Counted from the first letter of the stretch, positions 8,290 to 16,959 are shown. The stretch: DNA of 56,769 bases from Rhodococcus opacus (GCF_012396235.1 NZ_JAAXPA010000040.1:1-56769); one strand, 5' to 3'. The notes: generated by a model not told the origin, from the sequence alone. Program-made: numbers and translations.

Positions 8290-9122
8290 GCCCGAGACGC
8301 GAAGTGGTCTGCGCGACGGAGAATGTCGTGGGCGCGGGCAAGCTGTGGCAGATGACCGCCGTGAGTGACGCGGCTTCCGTCTGCACCCAGACGCTCGATC
8401 GTCGTTTCCGCCCACGAGATGTCGTCCACATCGGGTGCCAACGCGGTATTGATCACCGGCACCTGGTCGGACGCGAGGGTCAGTCTTCCGGTCATCCCCA
8501 TTTCGCGGGCCAGTCGCGTGTCGTCCCGGATGACCTCGGCGTCGCGAGACAGCGTCGGCCCGTCGATGGGGGCTCCGATCCGGGCAGCCCGGCTGGCATT
8601 GACGAGCCGGGATCGGGCGTATGCCAACGCCATCGGGGTTCGCCCGGCACCCGTGTCGCGGCAGTAGTCGCCGATCCCGAACGCGAGTCGACAGACGGGA
8701 GCGGTGCGAGCAATGTCGTCGACTGCCACGATCGAGGCCGCGGACTCGACGAGAGCGACCACCGGAACACCCGAAATCTTTTCAGCGGTGTCCCGCACCT
8801 GTTCGGGTGCTTCCGTTTTCGACAGCATCAGCCCGCGCAGGCCGGGCAGGCCGCGGAGCGCGTCGAGGTCGCGCTGCCAGTGCGGGGTGGTCGCGTCGTT
8901 GATCCGCACCCAACCTGCATTTCGGGCGAGCCACTCAGCGGTGCAGGCCCGCCCCTCGACTTTCGCCGCGAACGGCAAACCGTCCTCGAGGTCGATGATC
9001 AGCGAGTCGGCGCCAGACGCAGCCGCAGCCGCGAGGACCTCGCTCCCGACCGCAGGGACCAGAAGCCAACTCCGCGCCATGGCGACGTAGACCTCGCTGC
9101 GCTGGGCTGTCTCGACACTCAT
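8286..9122 (-). CDS. HpcH/HpaI aldolase / citrate lyase beta-subunit-like (CitE family)
   Basis: A 278-residue TIM-barrel protein. Motifs of the CitE-like family are RSWLLVPA near the N-terminus, the acidic metal-binding strand DSLIIDLEDGLP, the arginine strand WVRIND, the catalytic-region VALVESAASIVAVDDIA, and LAFGIGDYCRDTG. The family cleaves or forms C-C bonds in CoA thioesters such as (3S)-malyl-CoA or citramalyl-CoA with Mg2+. No CoA transferase or alpha subunit is adjacent, so it acts alone; the exact substrate cannot be read. The gene converges on and overlaps the MFS gene by 4 nt. Confidence 0.87.
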   Translation of the reverse strand: MSVETAQRSEVYVAMARSWLLVPAVGSEVLAAAAASGADSLIIDLEDGLPFAAKVEGRACTAEWLARNAGWVRINDATTPHWQRDLDALRGLPGLRGLMLSKTEAPEQVRDTAEKISGVPVVALVESAASIVAVDDIARTAPVCRLAFGIGDYCRDTGAGRTPMALAYARSRLVNASRAARIGAPIDGPTLSRDAEVIRDDTRLAREMGMTGRLTLASDQVPVINTALAPDVDDISWAETTIERLGADGSRVTHGGHLPQLARAHDILRRADHFASRA

Positions 9123-9180
9123 TCTGCTCTTCCCTCGGCCATACCGAGGAGTCTGCGCGCGGCCGGGAGGCGACGCACTC

Positions 9181-9223
9181 GACGAAGCGGAGTGCGCCGA
9201 CGGTGCCCGGTCACCGCTTCGTC
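9181..9223 (-). terminator. Hairpin terminator after the small secreted-protein gene
   Basis: GACGAAGCGG (9181-9190) and CCGCTTCGTC (9214-9223) form a perfect 10-bp stem. A competing 6-bp stem GCACTC/GAGTGC overlaps it. It lies just past the stop of the leftward gene ending at 9253 and upstream of the CitE-like gene. There is no U tract, as is common in actinobacteria. Confidence 0.5.
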
Positions 9224-9252
9224 AGGTGCGCCTCCGATCCCGGCAGTTCACC

Positions 9253-9540
9253 TCAGAAGTCGAAGCCCCAGGAGGCCGGGTTGAGGACGACGCGGTACCA
9301 GACGTTGGTCGGTTCATCGAACGTGCATGGCACGATCACGACTCCCGACGTCTGCTCGAGCGCCGCAGCCTTCCCGCAGAAGTATTCCGCACCTTCACCG
9401 GACGTCTCGGCACGATAGACGGGGCCGATGTGCCAGGGTTCGGCACTCGCGGTTCCGGCCCCCACGGTGGCTCCGAGAACGAGAGGTGCGGACAGTATCC
9501 CGACCAATGCTGCGGTACGCCGAGCGGACTTCTTCTGCAC
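9253..9540 (-). CDS. Small secreted protein with signal peptide
   Basis: I chose the GTG at 9540, preceded by AGGAGA at 9545-9550, giving 95 residues; the longer open frame upstream is Arg-rich and not protein-like. The product starts VQKKSARR, has a hydrophobic core and a Sec cleavage site after GTASA. The ~65-residue mature part has two cysteines (YFCGKA and VPCTFD) that probably pair. No known function; similar small secreted proteins are common in Rhodococcus. Confidence 0.75.
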   Translation of the reverse strand: MQKKSARRTAALVGILSAPLVLGATVGAGTASAEPWHIGPVYRAETSGEGAEYFCGKAAALEQTSGVVIVPCTFDEPTNVWYRVVLNPASWGFDF

Positions 9541-9607
9541 GAGATCTCCTTCGTAGGCGACGACACAACCGTTCTGTGTGGTTAGTTCGCACAAGAACCG
9601 TCGGACG

Positions 9608-10201
9608 TTACCGGGGAGCCGACGCCCGCTCCTCGAACACCTGAGCCGACCCGTTCTGCTCGGCAAGTTCACGGGCGCTGTTCAGCGCTTCCTGGGCCGC
9701 CGCCTTCACCGCCGCCTTCACCGCCGCGGAATCGTCGGTGGTCGCAGGAGCTTCGACAACGTCCGGCGTCTCGACAACGTCCGGCGTCTCGACTGGGTCA
9801 GGAGTTTCGATGGCCGGTGCAGGCGCAGGCGTCGTGTGGGGTACCTCGACGGGCGCTGTGCCGCCTTTTTTCAGATACTGTCCGCACACGGGCCATGCGC
9901 CGGGGCCCTGGGTCTTCAGGACGTTCTCAGCGACGCGGATCTGCTCGGCCTGACTGGCTTCCGAGGCCATGCCCGTTCCACCGTTGGCTTTCCAGGTTTC
10001 CGGTGTGAACTGCAGTCCGCCGTAGAACCCGTTTCCGGTGTCGGTGGTCCAGTCACCGCCGCTTTCGCACTCGGCGACTTCCTCCCAGTCGTGCGGGGCG
10101 CCTCCAGCGGTTCCGGCGCCCAGCCCGAGCAGAACGGTGACTGCCGCGCCGATCAGGGCGATCCAGCCGAGGGTGTGCTTCTCCATGTTGCGAGTGGTCA
10201 T
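9608..10201 (-). CDS. rpf: Resuscitation-promoting factor (Rpf), transglycosylase
   Basis: A 197-residue secreted protein. After a signal/anchor segment (residues ~10-35) comes the ~75-residue Rpf domain: HDWEEVAECESGGDWTTDTG, then NGFYGGLQFTPETWKANGG. The Glu in CESGG is the catalytic acid of the lysozyme-like fold. The C-terminal tail holds VETPD repeats and an Ala-rich helix, a likely wall-spanning linker. Rpf proteins cut peptidoglycan and wake dormant cells. It lacks the DUF348/G5 modules of RpfB and LysM of RpfE-like forms in other genera, so it resembles the short RpfA/C/D class. A ~250-nt leader without ORF precedes it. Confidence 0.92.
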   Translation of the reverse strand: MTTRNMEKHTLGWIALIGAAVTVLLGLGAGTAGGAPHDWEEVAECESGGDWTTDTGNGFYGGLQFTPETWKANGGTGMASEASQAEQIRVAENVLKTQGPGAWPVCGQYLKKGGTAPVEVPHTTPAPAPAIETPDPVETPDVVETPDVVEAPATTDDSAAVKAAVKAAAQEALNSARELAEQNGSAQVFEERASAPR

Positions 10202-10450
10202 GCTGGCTCAATCCTCTCCGCGCATGCGGACGCGGCGTGCCGGCGACAACGTCTCGGTTGTCGGCCGTCCCTTTCGGTGCCTCGTCCCGCGCCTCGAAGG
10301 TGTCGGGATTACGAACCCGCGTCGGCAGATCTGCAGCGGCGGGCCCCCGAACGTGGCCTCCTCCCGAAATTCACACGGCATGAACAAGGTACGGATGTTC
10401 GACTATTGAGAAACGCGAGTGAAAATTGTGCTGTTCTGAGGTTTCGATAC
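10202..10450 (-). promoter_or_regulatory. Long structured leader of rpf (possible riboswitch)
   Basis: About 250 nt upstream of rpf carry no gene. On the rpf strand a GACAAC/GTTGTC stem with a 6-nt loop lies at 10241-10263, extended by flanking GC-rich pairs, and an AATT-rich segment sits near 10395-10430. c-di-AMP (ydaO) riboswitches are known ahead of rpf genes in several actinobacteria. I could not align the conserved ydaO core here with certainty, so this is only a candidate. Nothing else is seen between 10451 and 10726. Confidence 0.25.
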
Positions 10451-10726
10451 CGTTTCGACGTCATGTCGTGACAATTCCGTGACGCGTCAGAAGGGCTCGT
10501 GAATACCTCAGCGGCTCATCCATTCCCGCTTTGGGGCGGGATCTCGATTTCGATACGGCGTCCGCGCGGCGCACCCGCCGCGGCCCGTAGTCGTGGCAGC
10601 ACCCTGTCCGGACGCCCATCCGGAGGAGATGAACAGCCCTCGCACGCAAGGAATCTCGGAATCAGCAACCGAGACGGCGACAGATCATGGAAGCACACCC
10701 TGTCGCAGGACGTCCACGACAGCTTC

Positions 10727-10891
10727 CTACCTGCTGCGCACCTCCCACTTGCCCACGAGATTGCGCATGTACGACTCGACGCTCAGCGACAGCCGGTCGG
10801 CGATTCGCGGGGTCTCGACGTGTCGTTCACCGGCACTCTCATATTCGGCGTACCCACCTCGGAGGGTAGCGGTGCCGGCGTGATGTTCCAT
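10727..10891 (-). pseudogene. Possible LuxR-type HTH remnant
   Basis: A 54-residue frame (ATG at 10891) reads VETPRIADRLSLSVESYMRN then LVGKWEVRSR. This resembles the C-terminal recognition helix of LuxR/NarL regulators (pattern IA..L..S..TV..H...I..K..V.SR) with a few residues missing. The N-terminal part of the HTH is absent and no receiver or sensor domain is nearby. It could be chance; it is the only protein-like stretch in the gap before the acyl-CoA ligase gene. Confidence 0.35.
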
Positions 10892-10951
10892 AACGTCATC
10901 TTGGGCGTGTATCGCCCGTCAGAGCACCTTCACCACATCTCGGAGGTTCCA

Positions 10952-12556
10952 GTGTCCGGACCGACCCTCTCGCCCGCGAATTACACACCGCTCAGTCCGC
11001 TGCGCTTCCTGGAGCGCTCGGCGACGGTGTTCCCGGATCGGGTCGCCGTCATTCACGGCGACCGCCGCTACAGCTATCGCGAGTTCGGCGACGAGGTCGA
11101 GAGACTCGCCCGGGTCCTGCGGAGCCGGATCGAGCCCGGCGACCGCGTTGCGTTCCTGTGCCCGAACACCCCCGAGATGCTGTTCGCCCACTTCGCGGTG
11201 CCCCTCGCAGGTGGCATCTTCATCGCGCTGAACTGGCGGCTGGCGGGCCGTGAACTGGAGTACATCCTCGAGCACTCCGGGACGAGCCTGCTGTTCGTCG
11301 ACTCCGAACTCGTGGGATCCGTCGCGACCGCCCGCCACGCCGTCCCGAGTCTGCGCGAGGTGATCGAGATTCCCGACTCCACGATCGCGCGGCCGGTGGT
11401 CCCGGAGGGGATCGCGACCGGGATGTACGCCGACTTCCTCGCGGCCGCAGACGACGTGGACGACATCCCGTTGCACTGGGGTGTCAATGACGAACAGCAG
11501 GTGATCGCGATCAATTACACGTCCGGAACCACCGGGAAACCGAAGGGGGTGATGTACACGCACCGCGGCGCCTATCTCAATTCCCTCGGCGAAACGTTCC
11601 ACAACGGCTTCACCGGGTCCACCAAATACCTGTGGACGCTGCCGATGTTCCACTGCAACGGCTGGTGCACCCCGTGGGCGGTCACGCAGGCCGCCGGCAC
11701 GCACATCTGCCTGCGCGCGGTGCGTGCCGACGCGATCTGGGACGCCATCGACACCCTCGGGGTCACTCACCTGTGCGGCGCTCCCGCCGTGTGCTCCACC
11801 ATTGCCGAAGCGCCCCAGGCACATCCGGTCGACGCCCTGCGGATCACCACCGCCGCGGCGCCGCCGTCACCGACGGTGATCGCCCAGTTGGAGGCGATCG
11901 GCGTCACCGTCGTCCATGTGTACGGGCTGACCGAAGTCTACGGGCCGTACACGATCTGCGAGTACCAGGAGTCGTGGAGCGAGCGCACCGCCGAGGAACG
12001 CGCGTCCCTGCTGTCCCGGCAGGGCGTGGGCATGGTGCAGGCAGAGAACGCCCGCGTCGTCGACGCGCAGATGAACGACGTCCCCGCCGACGGCGAGACC
12101 ATGGGCGAGATCGTGCTGCGCGGAAACAACGTCATGCTCGGCTACTACCGCAACCCCGAGGCCACTGCGGAAGCCTTCGCGGGCGGCTGGTTCCACACGG
12201 GCGATCTCGGCGTCATGCACCCGGACGGCTACATCCAGCTCAAGGACCGCGCGAAGGACATCGTCATCTCCGGCGGCGAGAACATCTCGACCATCGAGGT
12301 GGAGCAGGCATTGATAACGCATCCCGCCGTACTCGACGTCGCGGTCATCGGTGTCCCACATCCCAAGTGGGGCGAGCGGCCCAAGGCATTCGTCATTGTG
12401 AGGAAGGGGGCCACGGTCACGGCTGAGGAACTCGTCGAGCACACCCGTGGGCGTATCGCGAAGTTCAAGGTGCCCGATGAGATCGTCTTTCCCCTCGAAC
12501 TCCCCCGCACCCCGACCGGGAAGGTCCTCAAGTTCGAACTTCGAAACTCGAATTGA
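10952..12556 (+). CDS. AMP-dependent acyl-CoA synthetase (medium/long-chain type)
   Basis: A 534-residue ANL-superfamily ligase. Its signatures in order are YTSGTTGKPKGVMYTHRG (P-loop, A3), YGLTEVYGPYTICEY (A5), WFHTGDLGVMHPDGYIQLKD (A7/A8) and PTGKVLKF (A10 catalytic Lys). It activates a carboxylic acid to acyl-AMP and then the CoA thioester. The GTG at 10952 is preceded by CGGAGG (10941-10946) at good spacing; the open frame extends further upstream but that part is low-complexity. Substrate is not readable; the PANYTPLSPLRFLERSA start is typical of fatty/aromatic acyl ligases in Rhodococcus. Confidence 0.92.
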   Translation: MSGPTLSPANYTPLSPLRFLERSATVFPDRVAVIHGDRRYSYREFGDEVERLARVLRSRIEPGDRVAFLCPNTPEMLFAHFAVPLAGGIFIALNWRLAGRELEYILEHSGTSLLFVDSELVGSVATARHAVPSLREVIEIPDSTIARPVVPEGIATGMYADFLAAADDVDDIPLHWGVNDEQQVIAINYTSGTTGKPKGVMYTHRGAYLNSLGETFHNGFTGSTKYLWTLPMFHCNGWCTPWAVTQAAGTHICLRAVRADAIWDAIDTLGVTHLCGAPAVCSTIAEAPQAHPVDALRITTAAAPPSPTVIAQLEAIGVTVVHVYGLTEVYGPYTICEYQESWSERTAEERASLLSRQGVGMVQAENARVVDAQMNDVPADGETMGEIVLRGNNVMLGYYRNPEATAEAFAGGWFHTGDLGVMHPDGYIQLKDRAKDIVISGGENISTIEVEQALITHPAVLDVAVIGVPHPKWGERPKAFVIVRKGATVTAEELVEHTRGRIAKFKVPDEIVFPLELPRTPTGKVLKFELRNSN

Positions 12557-12607
12557 CTGTCTCGCAGGAGCGCGTGGGCGCGGAATCGGAGAACAAGATC
12601 TTCCGTC

Positions 12608-13142
12608 GTTGCGATCGGTCGACGGCGCACCCTGTTGATCGAGGACGACACGGACGTTCTCTTCGAGGGCGTCGTCGTGCCCCCGCACGGGTGGATCGAC
12701 CACGTTCGAGCCCTCGGCGCGGTCGGCGTGATCGCCGGGGCGGGCATCACCTCTACGCCCGACTGGGAACGGCAACTCCCCCGGTTGGCCCGCGAGAGCG
12801 AACTGCTCGGTTCCGTGGCCACGGTCACCCTCACGAACGCCTTCGGTAGGAAGATTTCAAGCCTTTGCCTACGAGGTGATCTCGGCATTGCGGCCGGCAC
12901 TGCCTCCCGCGGCGCTGCACGATGCGGGCTTCGCGCTCGAGGACGACCGGCCCCACCGCGCGGTCATCGAGGTCGTGGCAAGTGCGGCGAGACACCAGGT
13001 GGTCGTCCCCGCACGAATCTTCGATATGGTCCACCGCCGCGCCACAGACCACACATCGTTCGGGTGGAGGGACTCCCGAACACTGAAACGGCTCCTGCGA
13101 AAGGTTCGCACCGACGAACGCGCGCCGGCCGCCGAACTCTGA
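12608..13142 (+). pseudogene. Frameshifted hypothetical protein
   Basis: Two frames together give a continuous protein-like sequence. The first, from about 12608, reads VAIGRRRTLLIEDDTDVLFE, GVVVPPHGWIDHVRALGAVG and ends SVATVTLTNAFG near 12845. The second continues RFQAFAYEVISALRPALPP then ALHDAGFALEDDRPHRAVIE and stops at 13142 (EL*). One net frame change near 12846 links them (total ~178 residues). No good start codon with a ribosome binding site opens the first part. I do not recognise the family. It is either a pseudogene or carries a sequencing indel. Confidence 0.5.
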
Positions 13143-13296
13143 AAGCCCGGCCCGTTACGTTGGAAAATGCTTCTCCGCTGCCACGTCACCTCCGTGCTGA
13201 ATAATGCATCCGACCCCCGGGCCGGCGGGGCTGACCCGCTCGGAGACTTGTGGGCACCGCGTTGGGTTCGCGCACGTGCCCGACGGCCGGTGCGTC

Positions 13297-13320
13297 GTTG
13301 TGCAAAACTCGGAAGGGTAC
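13297..13320 (+). promoter_or_regulatory. SigB/SigF-like promoter candidate before the PaaK-like gene
   Basis: GTTG (13297-13300), 14 nt, then GGGTAC (13315-13320). The mycobacterial SigF / streptomycete SigB consensus is GTTT-N14-17-GGGTA(T/C). One -35 mismatch and slightly short spacing make it weaker than the examples at 20014 and 42316. It lies 42 nt before the start codon of the downstream gene. Confidence 0.4.
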
Positions 13321-13362
13321 GTACGAACGTGCTGCGCCGGACCACTGTGATGCGGAGGCGTC

Positions 13363-14766
13363 ATGTCCCGATCGGTTCCCGGAGGTGCTTCGGAAGACGC
13401 GGAGCACACGGCGTACGCGCGTGTGCGTGCCGGCCAGGTCAATGCGGTTCAGGCCGCACTCGAGGATCACATGGGACGCCTGGATTGGTCGAGAGATCAG
13501 ATCGAGCGCTACCGCACCGAGCGGCTGCGGGCCCTCCTCGCGCACGCACGCGAGCGGTCGCCATTTCATGCCCGGAGACTTCGCGGTCTCGATCCGTCCT
13601 CGGCCTCGGTCGCCGACCTGGCGTCGCTGCCGATGATGACGAAGCGGGACGCCCAGGACGAATGGGATGCGGTCGTCACGGTTCGCGACCTCGACCGCGA
13701 ACGCGCCGAACGGATTCTGTCCGAGCAGCAATGGTTTTCGTACACGTCGGGCGACGAGCAGATCTTCAGCTCGGGTGGGTCGAGTGGTGTCCGCGGCGTC
13801 TACGTCTGGGATTGGCAGTTCTACGTTTCGGCGGCGTGCCTTGCCTGGCGGGTACAGGCGCGCGAGGAACGGCGGGCGTCGTCGGTGCGGTCTCCCGCAC
13901 GGCTGGCCGTGCTGGCGGCCGGTGTCCCCCCGCATGCGAGCACCCCTCTGTTCGACGTGCCGACCGCACCGGGGATGGAGACCGTCGTGATCCCGGTGGG
14001 CGCACCGTTCGACGAGGTCGTCGCCGCCGTGGCCGCTGCCCGGCCCACGCATCTGGTGGGCTATGCGACGGTGATCGGACGACTTGCCCGAGCGGCAGCG
14101 GCGGGTGACCTGAAGATCAGTCCCGTGCGGGTGAGCACGAACTCCGAACCCCTGCTGATTGAGGACCGGCAGGCCATCCGCGACGCCTGGTCGGTGCCGA
14201 TCCACAACCTCTGGGGGTCGACCGAGATCGGCGTGCAGGCCGTGGGATGCGGATACGGCGAGGGCCTGCACGTGTGCGAGGACGAGGTTGTGCTCGAGCG
14301 TGTCGATGACAGTGGTGCTCCGGTCGCAGCCGATGCGCCCGCCGCGCGAACGCTGGCCACGGGTCTGGCCAACCGCACGTTTCCCTTCATCCGGTACGAC
14401 CTCGGAGACCAGGTCACGTTGCTGCCCGATCGGTGCGCGTGCGGAAGCGCGTTCGCGCGCGTCGCCGACATCGGTGGGCGGCGCGACGACGACTTCCGGT
14501 ACGGAACGACGATCGTGCCGGCGAGCACTTTTCGTTACGTCCTCGGCGCAGATCCACGTATTTCGGAGTATCAGGTCAGACAGACGGTCGACGGAGCGGA
14601 GATCTTCGCGGTCGGCGACCCGGACGTCGCCGCGCTGACGCCGGCTGTCGCCGCGGCGTTGCGCCGGCAAGGTGTGGCCGATCCGCAGGTCCGGATCGCG
14701 GTCGTCGACCATCTGCAGCGTCATCAGGCGAGCGGGAAATTGCAGCGGTTCATCGCACTGCGATAG
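13363..14766 (+). CDS. Phenylacetate-CoA ligase-like (PaaK/CapK family) adenylate-forming enzyme
   Basis: A 467-residue protein; ATG at 13363 follows CGGAGG. It has the PaaK-type phosphate loop IFSSGGSSGVRGVYVW, the strand NLWGSTEIGVQAVGCGYGEG (A5 equivalent), a domain-ending FPFIRYDLGDQVTLLPDRC with a following CACG, and HQASGKLQRF as the A10 catalytic Lys region. These ligases adenylate aryl or acyl carboxylates. A pathway is not readable; the other phenylacetate genes (paaABCDE) are absent. It may act with the chorismate-mutase-like gene 137 nt downstream, but this is inference. Confidence 0.82.
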   Translation: MSRSVPGGASEDAEHTAYARVRAGQVNAVQAALEDHMGRLDWSRDQIERYRTERLRALLAHARERSPFHARRLRGLDPSSASVADLASLPMMTKRDAQDEWDAVVTVRDLDRERAERILSEQQWFSYTSGDEQIFSSGGSSGVRGVYVWDWQFYVSAACLAWRVQAREERRASSVRSPARLAVLAAGVPPHASTPLFDVPTAPGMETVVIPVGAPFDEVVAAVAAARPTHLVGYATVIGRLARAAAAGDLKISPVRVSTNSEPLLIEDRQAIRDAWSVPIHNLWGSTEIGVQAVGCGYGEGLHVCEDEVVLERVDDSGAPVAADAPAARTLATGLANRTFPFIRYDLGDQVTLLPDRCACGSAFARVADIGGRRDDDFRYGTTIVPASTFRYVLGADPRISEYQVRQTVDGAEIFAVGDPDVAALTPAVAAALRRQGVADPQVRIAVVDHLQRHQASGKLQRFIALR

Positions 14767-14902
14767 ACCCGAACTGCACCGCGGTAGCCACTCGGGCGGT
14801 CGAGTCGGCCAGGGGTCGACGATCTGCACCCAAGGGTGTCTGTCTTCACGGCCACTCCCGTTCGAGGATGGTCGTACACGGTCACCCAATCGAGGAGCAA
14901 CG

Positions 14903-15220
14903 ATGACGGACACTGATTGCGGGGCGGTCGCCGAAAACGCTGGGGGCACATCACCTGCCGCCACAGATCTGAGTCGCGTTCACGCCGAGATCGCCCGCCT
15001 CGATGCGGAGATCCTGGATGCGGTCAACCGCCGTCTCGCTCTCGCACAGCTCGCGGCCCGAACCCGGGTCGAGTCCGGTGCACCGATGGTCGCGCTCGGC
15101 GGCGAGACGGACGTGATCCGCCGGTATCAGGACGAGTTGGGTCCCCGCGGCTCGCTGCTGGCCCTGGAATTGCTCCGGCTCGCGCGGCCACCCTTCTCTT
15201 CGACGTACCGAACTCGGTAG
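14903..15220 (+). CDS. Chorismate mutase family protein (AroQ type)
   Basis: A 105-residue all-helical protein; ATG at 14903 follows GAGGAGC. The first long helix LSRVHAEIARLDAEILDAVN then RRLALAQLAARTR has the conserved Asp/Arg pattern of AroQ-type enzymes (R.EID.LD..L..LL..R), and the second part has ALGGETDVIRRYQDELGP. Such stand-alone proteins convert chorismate to prephenate or remove pyruvate from isochorismate-derived substrates. Rearrangement activity is plausible but not proven; no prephenate dehydratase is adjacent. Confidence 0.75.
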   Translation: MTDTDCGAVAENAGGTSPAATDLSRVHAEIARLDAEILDAVNRRLALAQLAARTRVESGAPMVALGGETDVIRRYQDELGPRGSLLALELLRLARPPFSSTYRTR

Positions 15221-15259
15221 CCCACCCACTTTCACCTCGGTCGATACCGAGCACGAGAG

Positions 15260-15293
15260 CAGTGCCCAGCAGTCGTCGTGACGCTGGGCACTG
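15260..15293 (+). terminator. Intrinsic-type hairpin after the chorismate mutase gene
   Basis: CAGTGCCCAGC and GCTGGGCACTG form a perfect 11-bp stem around a 12-nt loop, 40 nt past the stop codon. There is no U-rich tail, which is usual in high-GC actinobacteria. Confidence 0.7.
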
Positions 15294-15329
15294 TTCGCCT
15301 GTCCAGCACAATCCGGGTGCGCCAGATCG

Positions 15330-15512
15330 GCCGCGACACCGAAAGCGTCCCCACCCGATGTCACCACCCCGGATCCTCCGACGGCGGATGCGACCGCGGC
15401 TGTCGAACTGAAGGCGGCACTCGAACAGATCCGCGACGCCCAGCGGCGAGGCGACTTCAGTGCGTTCGGTGCCGCCCTCGACCACCAGCAGGCGGTCGAT
15501 GCCTCTCCCACC
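15330..15512 (+). pseudogene. C-terminal remnant of a UPF0182-like membrane protein
   Basis: This frame reads ASPPDVTTPDPPTADATAAV then ELKAALEQIRDAQRRGDFSA and FGAALDHQQAVDA. It matches the end of the large actinobacterial UPF0182 membrane proteins, where a Pro/Thr linker leads to a helix of the form L..AL..L..AQ.SGDF.AYG.AL..L. The body of the gene (about 900 residues) is missing and no start is present. After 15512 the frame loses similarity. It is a short isolated fragment in an otherwise gene-free gap (15221-15634). Confidence 0.5.
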
Positions 15513-15634
15513 CCGTCCGACTGCGCCGTGCGCCCACCCCGAGCAGAAGGCCTACTTCCGTCGCCACGCAGTCCTTGGATTTCCTCACCGCATTCGGTCA
15601 CCAGCCGAGCCGCTCGGGGTGCATCGTGAAGACC

Positions 15635-16561
15635 ATGCGTGATTTCCGATTCTCGTTCAACATCTTCGGCTTCGAGTCCCGCGACGCCCTTCTCGACCGA
15701 TGCCGACTCGGCGAGAGCGCCGGCTACGACACCGTGTTCGCCGCGGACCATCTCGGCGCCCCGGCCCCGTTTCCGCTGCTGGTGGCCGTCGCCGGTGCCA
15801 CCCGCTTGCGTGTCGGAACCCTGGTGCTCAACGCACCGTTCTGGAATGCCGCCCTCCTCGCCCGCGAGATCGCGACGACGGACGTCCTCACCGACGGAAG
15901 GCTCGACATCGGACTCGGTGCCGGACACATGAAGTGGGAGTTCGACGCAGCTGGTATCGAATGGAAAGCCCTCGGCGGACGGGTCGAACAGTTGTCGAAG
16001 ATGGTCGACGGCCTGCGCACCTTCTTCACCGCGGATCTCGACGAGTTACCCGAGGGCCGCGCCCTGCCACGACCGTTGCAGCGGCGCGGATTCGGCGGCT
16101 CGGGCCCACCACTGATCATCGGCGGCACCGGCGACCGGGTGCTGAGGGTCGCGGCGGCCCACGCCGACATCGTCGGCGTGGCGGGGGCATTTCAGATTCC
16201 GGGCCGACCCCCGGGCACCTTCCGCCTCGCTACCGCGAACGAGACCGCCGAGCGAATTCGATTCGTGCGGACACATGCCGGCGCGAGAGCCGAAGAAATC
16301 GAGTGGCATCTCCTGGTCCAGACGGTCGTCGAGACGGATGACCGCCGGGCCGCGGCGAGCGAGATCGCGGACCGGCTCGGTGGGACGATGTCGGTCGACG
16401 ACCTCCTCGACACCCCGTATGTCCTCGTGGGGACCGTGGAGGAGATGGCCGAGCAGCTCCGACGCCATCGGGACCGCTACGGTTTCTCGTACATCACCGT
16501 CCACGAACCGTATCTGGAGATGTTCGCGCCCGTGATCCGTCAACTCCGAGAACAGAGCTGA
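15635..16561 (+). CDS. LLM-class F420-dependent oxidoreductase
   Basis: A 308-residue luciferase-like TIM barrel. Seen are GYDTVFAADHLGAPAPFPLL, LRVGTLVLNAPFWNAALLAR, TDVLTDGRLDIGLGAGHMK and PLIIGGTGDRVLRVAAAHAD, the strand-end motifs of F420-binding members (TIGR03621-like). The family uses coenzyme F420 (or FMN) to reduce or oxidise small molecules, often xenobiotics. I used the ATG at 15635; a GTG at 15626 in frame is also possible and neither has a strong ribosome binding site. Substrate unknown. Confidence 0.9.
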   Translation: MRDFRFSFNIFGFESRDALLDRCRLGESAGYDTVFAADHLGAPAPFPLLVAVAGATRLRVGTLVLNAPFWNAALLAREIATTDVLTDGRLDIGLGAGHMKWEFDAAGIEWKALGGRVEQLSKMVDGLRTFFTADLDELPEGRALPRPLQRRGFGGSGPPLIIGGTGDRVLRVAAAHADIVGVAGAFQIPGRPPGTFRLATANETAERIRFVRTHAGARAEEIEWHLLVQTVVETDDRRAAASEIADRLGGTMSVDDLLDTPYVLVGTVEEMAEQLRRHRDRYGFSYITVHEPYLEMFAPVIRQLREQS

Positions 16562-16572
16562 CGGACAACGAC

Positions 16573-16959
16573 TCACGGGGTGTTGATGTATTCCTGAATG
16601 GCCTGCTGCGCCCGGGGGTTGCCCTGCCCGATACCGACGATCGCGCCGGTGATCGCCCCGATCGGCGTGCCGACGATGCAACCGGCGAGACTGCCGGGGA
16701 ACATCGAGACACACCCGACGCCGAGACCGATGAGCGCGCCGATCGCCGTCCCGGCCGCTCCCCCGTTGGCCCAGCCGACGCCGAGCTCGTTGAGCATGTT
16801 TTCGAGGGCCTTCTGCTTGTCGACCTCGTGCCTGCCGGGGATCGCCAGGGCCGGCGTTCCCGTGTTCGGTAGGACCGGGTCGGCGTGGGCCGTACCCGCC
16901 CCGAGTGTCACCGTCGCTGCGACGAGGACCGACGCTGCCGATTTCTTGATCAAGTTCAT
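16573..16959 (-). CDS. Secreted protein with glycine-zipper-like hydrophobic tail
   Basis: A 128-residue protein; ATG at 16959 (MNLIKKSAASVLVAATVTLG) gives a standard Sec signal with cleavage after GTAHA. The mature part has a charged helix (HEVDKQKALENMLNELG) and then a Gly/Ala/Ile-rich stretch with GxxxG spacing (GAAGTAIGALIGLG, IGAITGAIVGIGQG) and two cysteines. The tail resembles glycine-zipper segments that insert in membranes. Similar secreted proteins recur in Rhodococcus and Nocardia; function unknown. It faces the LLM gene with an 11-nt gap. Confidence 0.78.
   Translation of the reverse strand: MNLIKKSAASVLVAATVTLGAGTAHADPVLPNTGTPALAIPGRHEVDKQKALENMLNELGVGWANGGAAGTAIGALIGLGVGCVSMFPGSLAGCIVGTPIGAITGAIVGIGQGNPRAQQAIQEYINTP

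Noticed and set aside
9738..9830. Short tandem repeats resembling a minisatellite
   Set aside because: They encode the VETPD repeats of the Rpf tail and need no separate explanation.
13186..14964. A 592-codon open frame on the minus strand
   Set aside because: It lies fully antisense to the PaaK-like gene, is Arg/Asp/His-rich without domain motifs, and arises from high GC at third positions.
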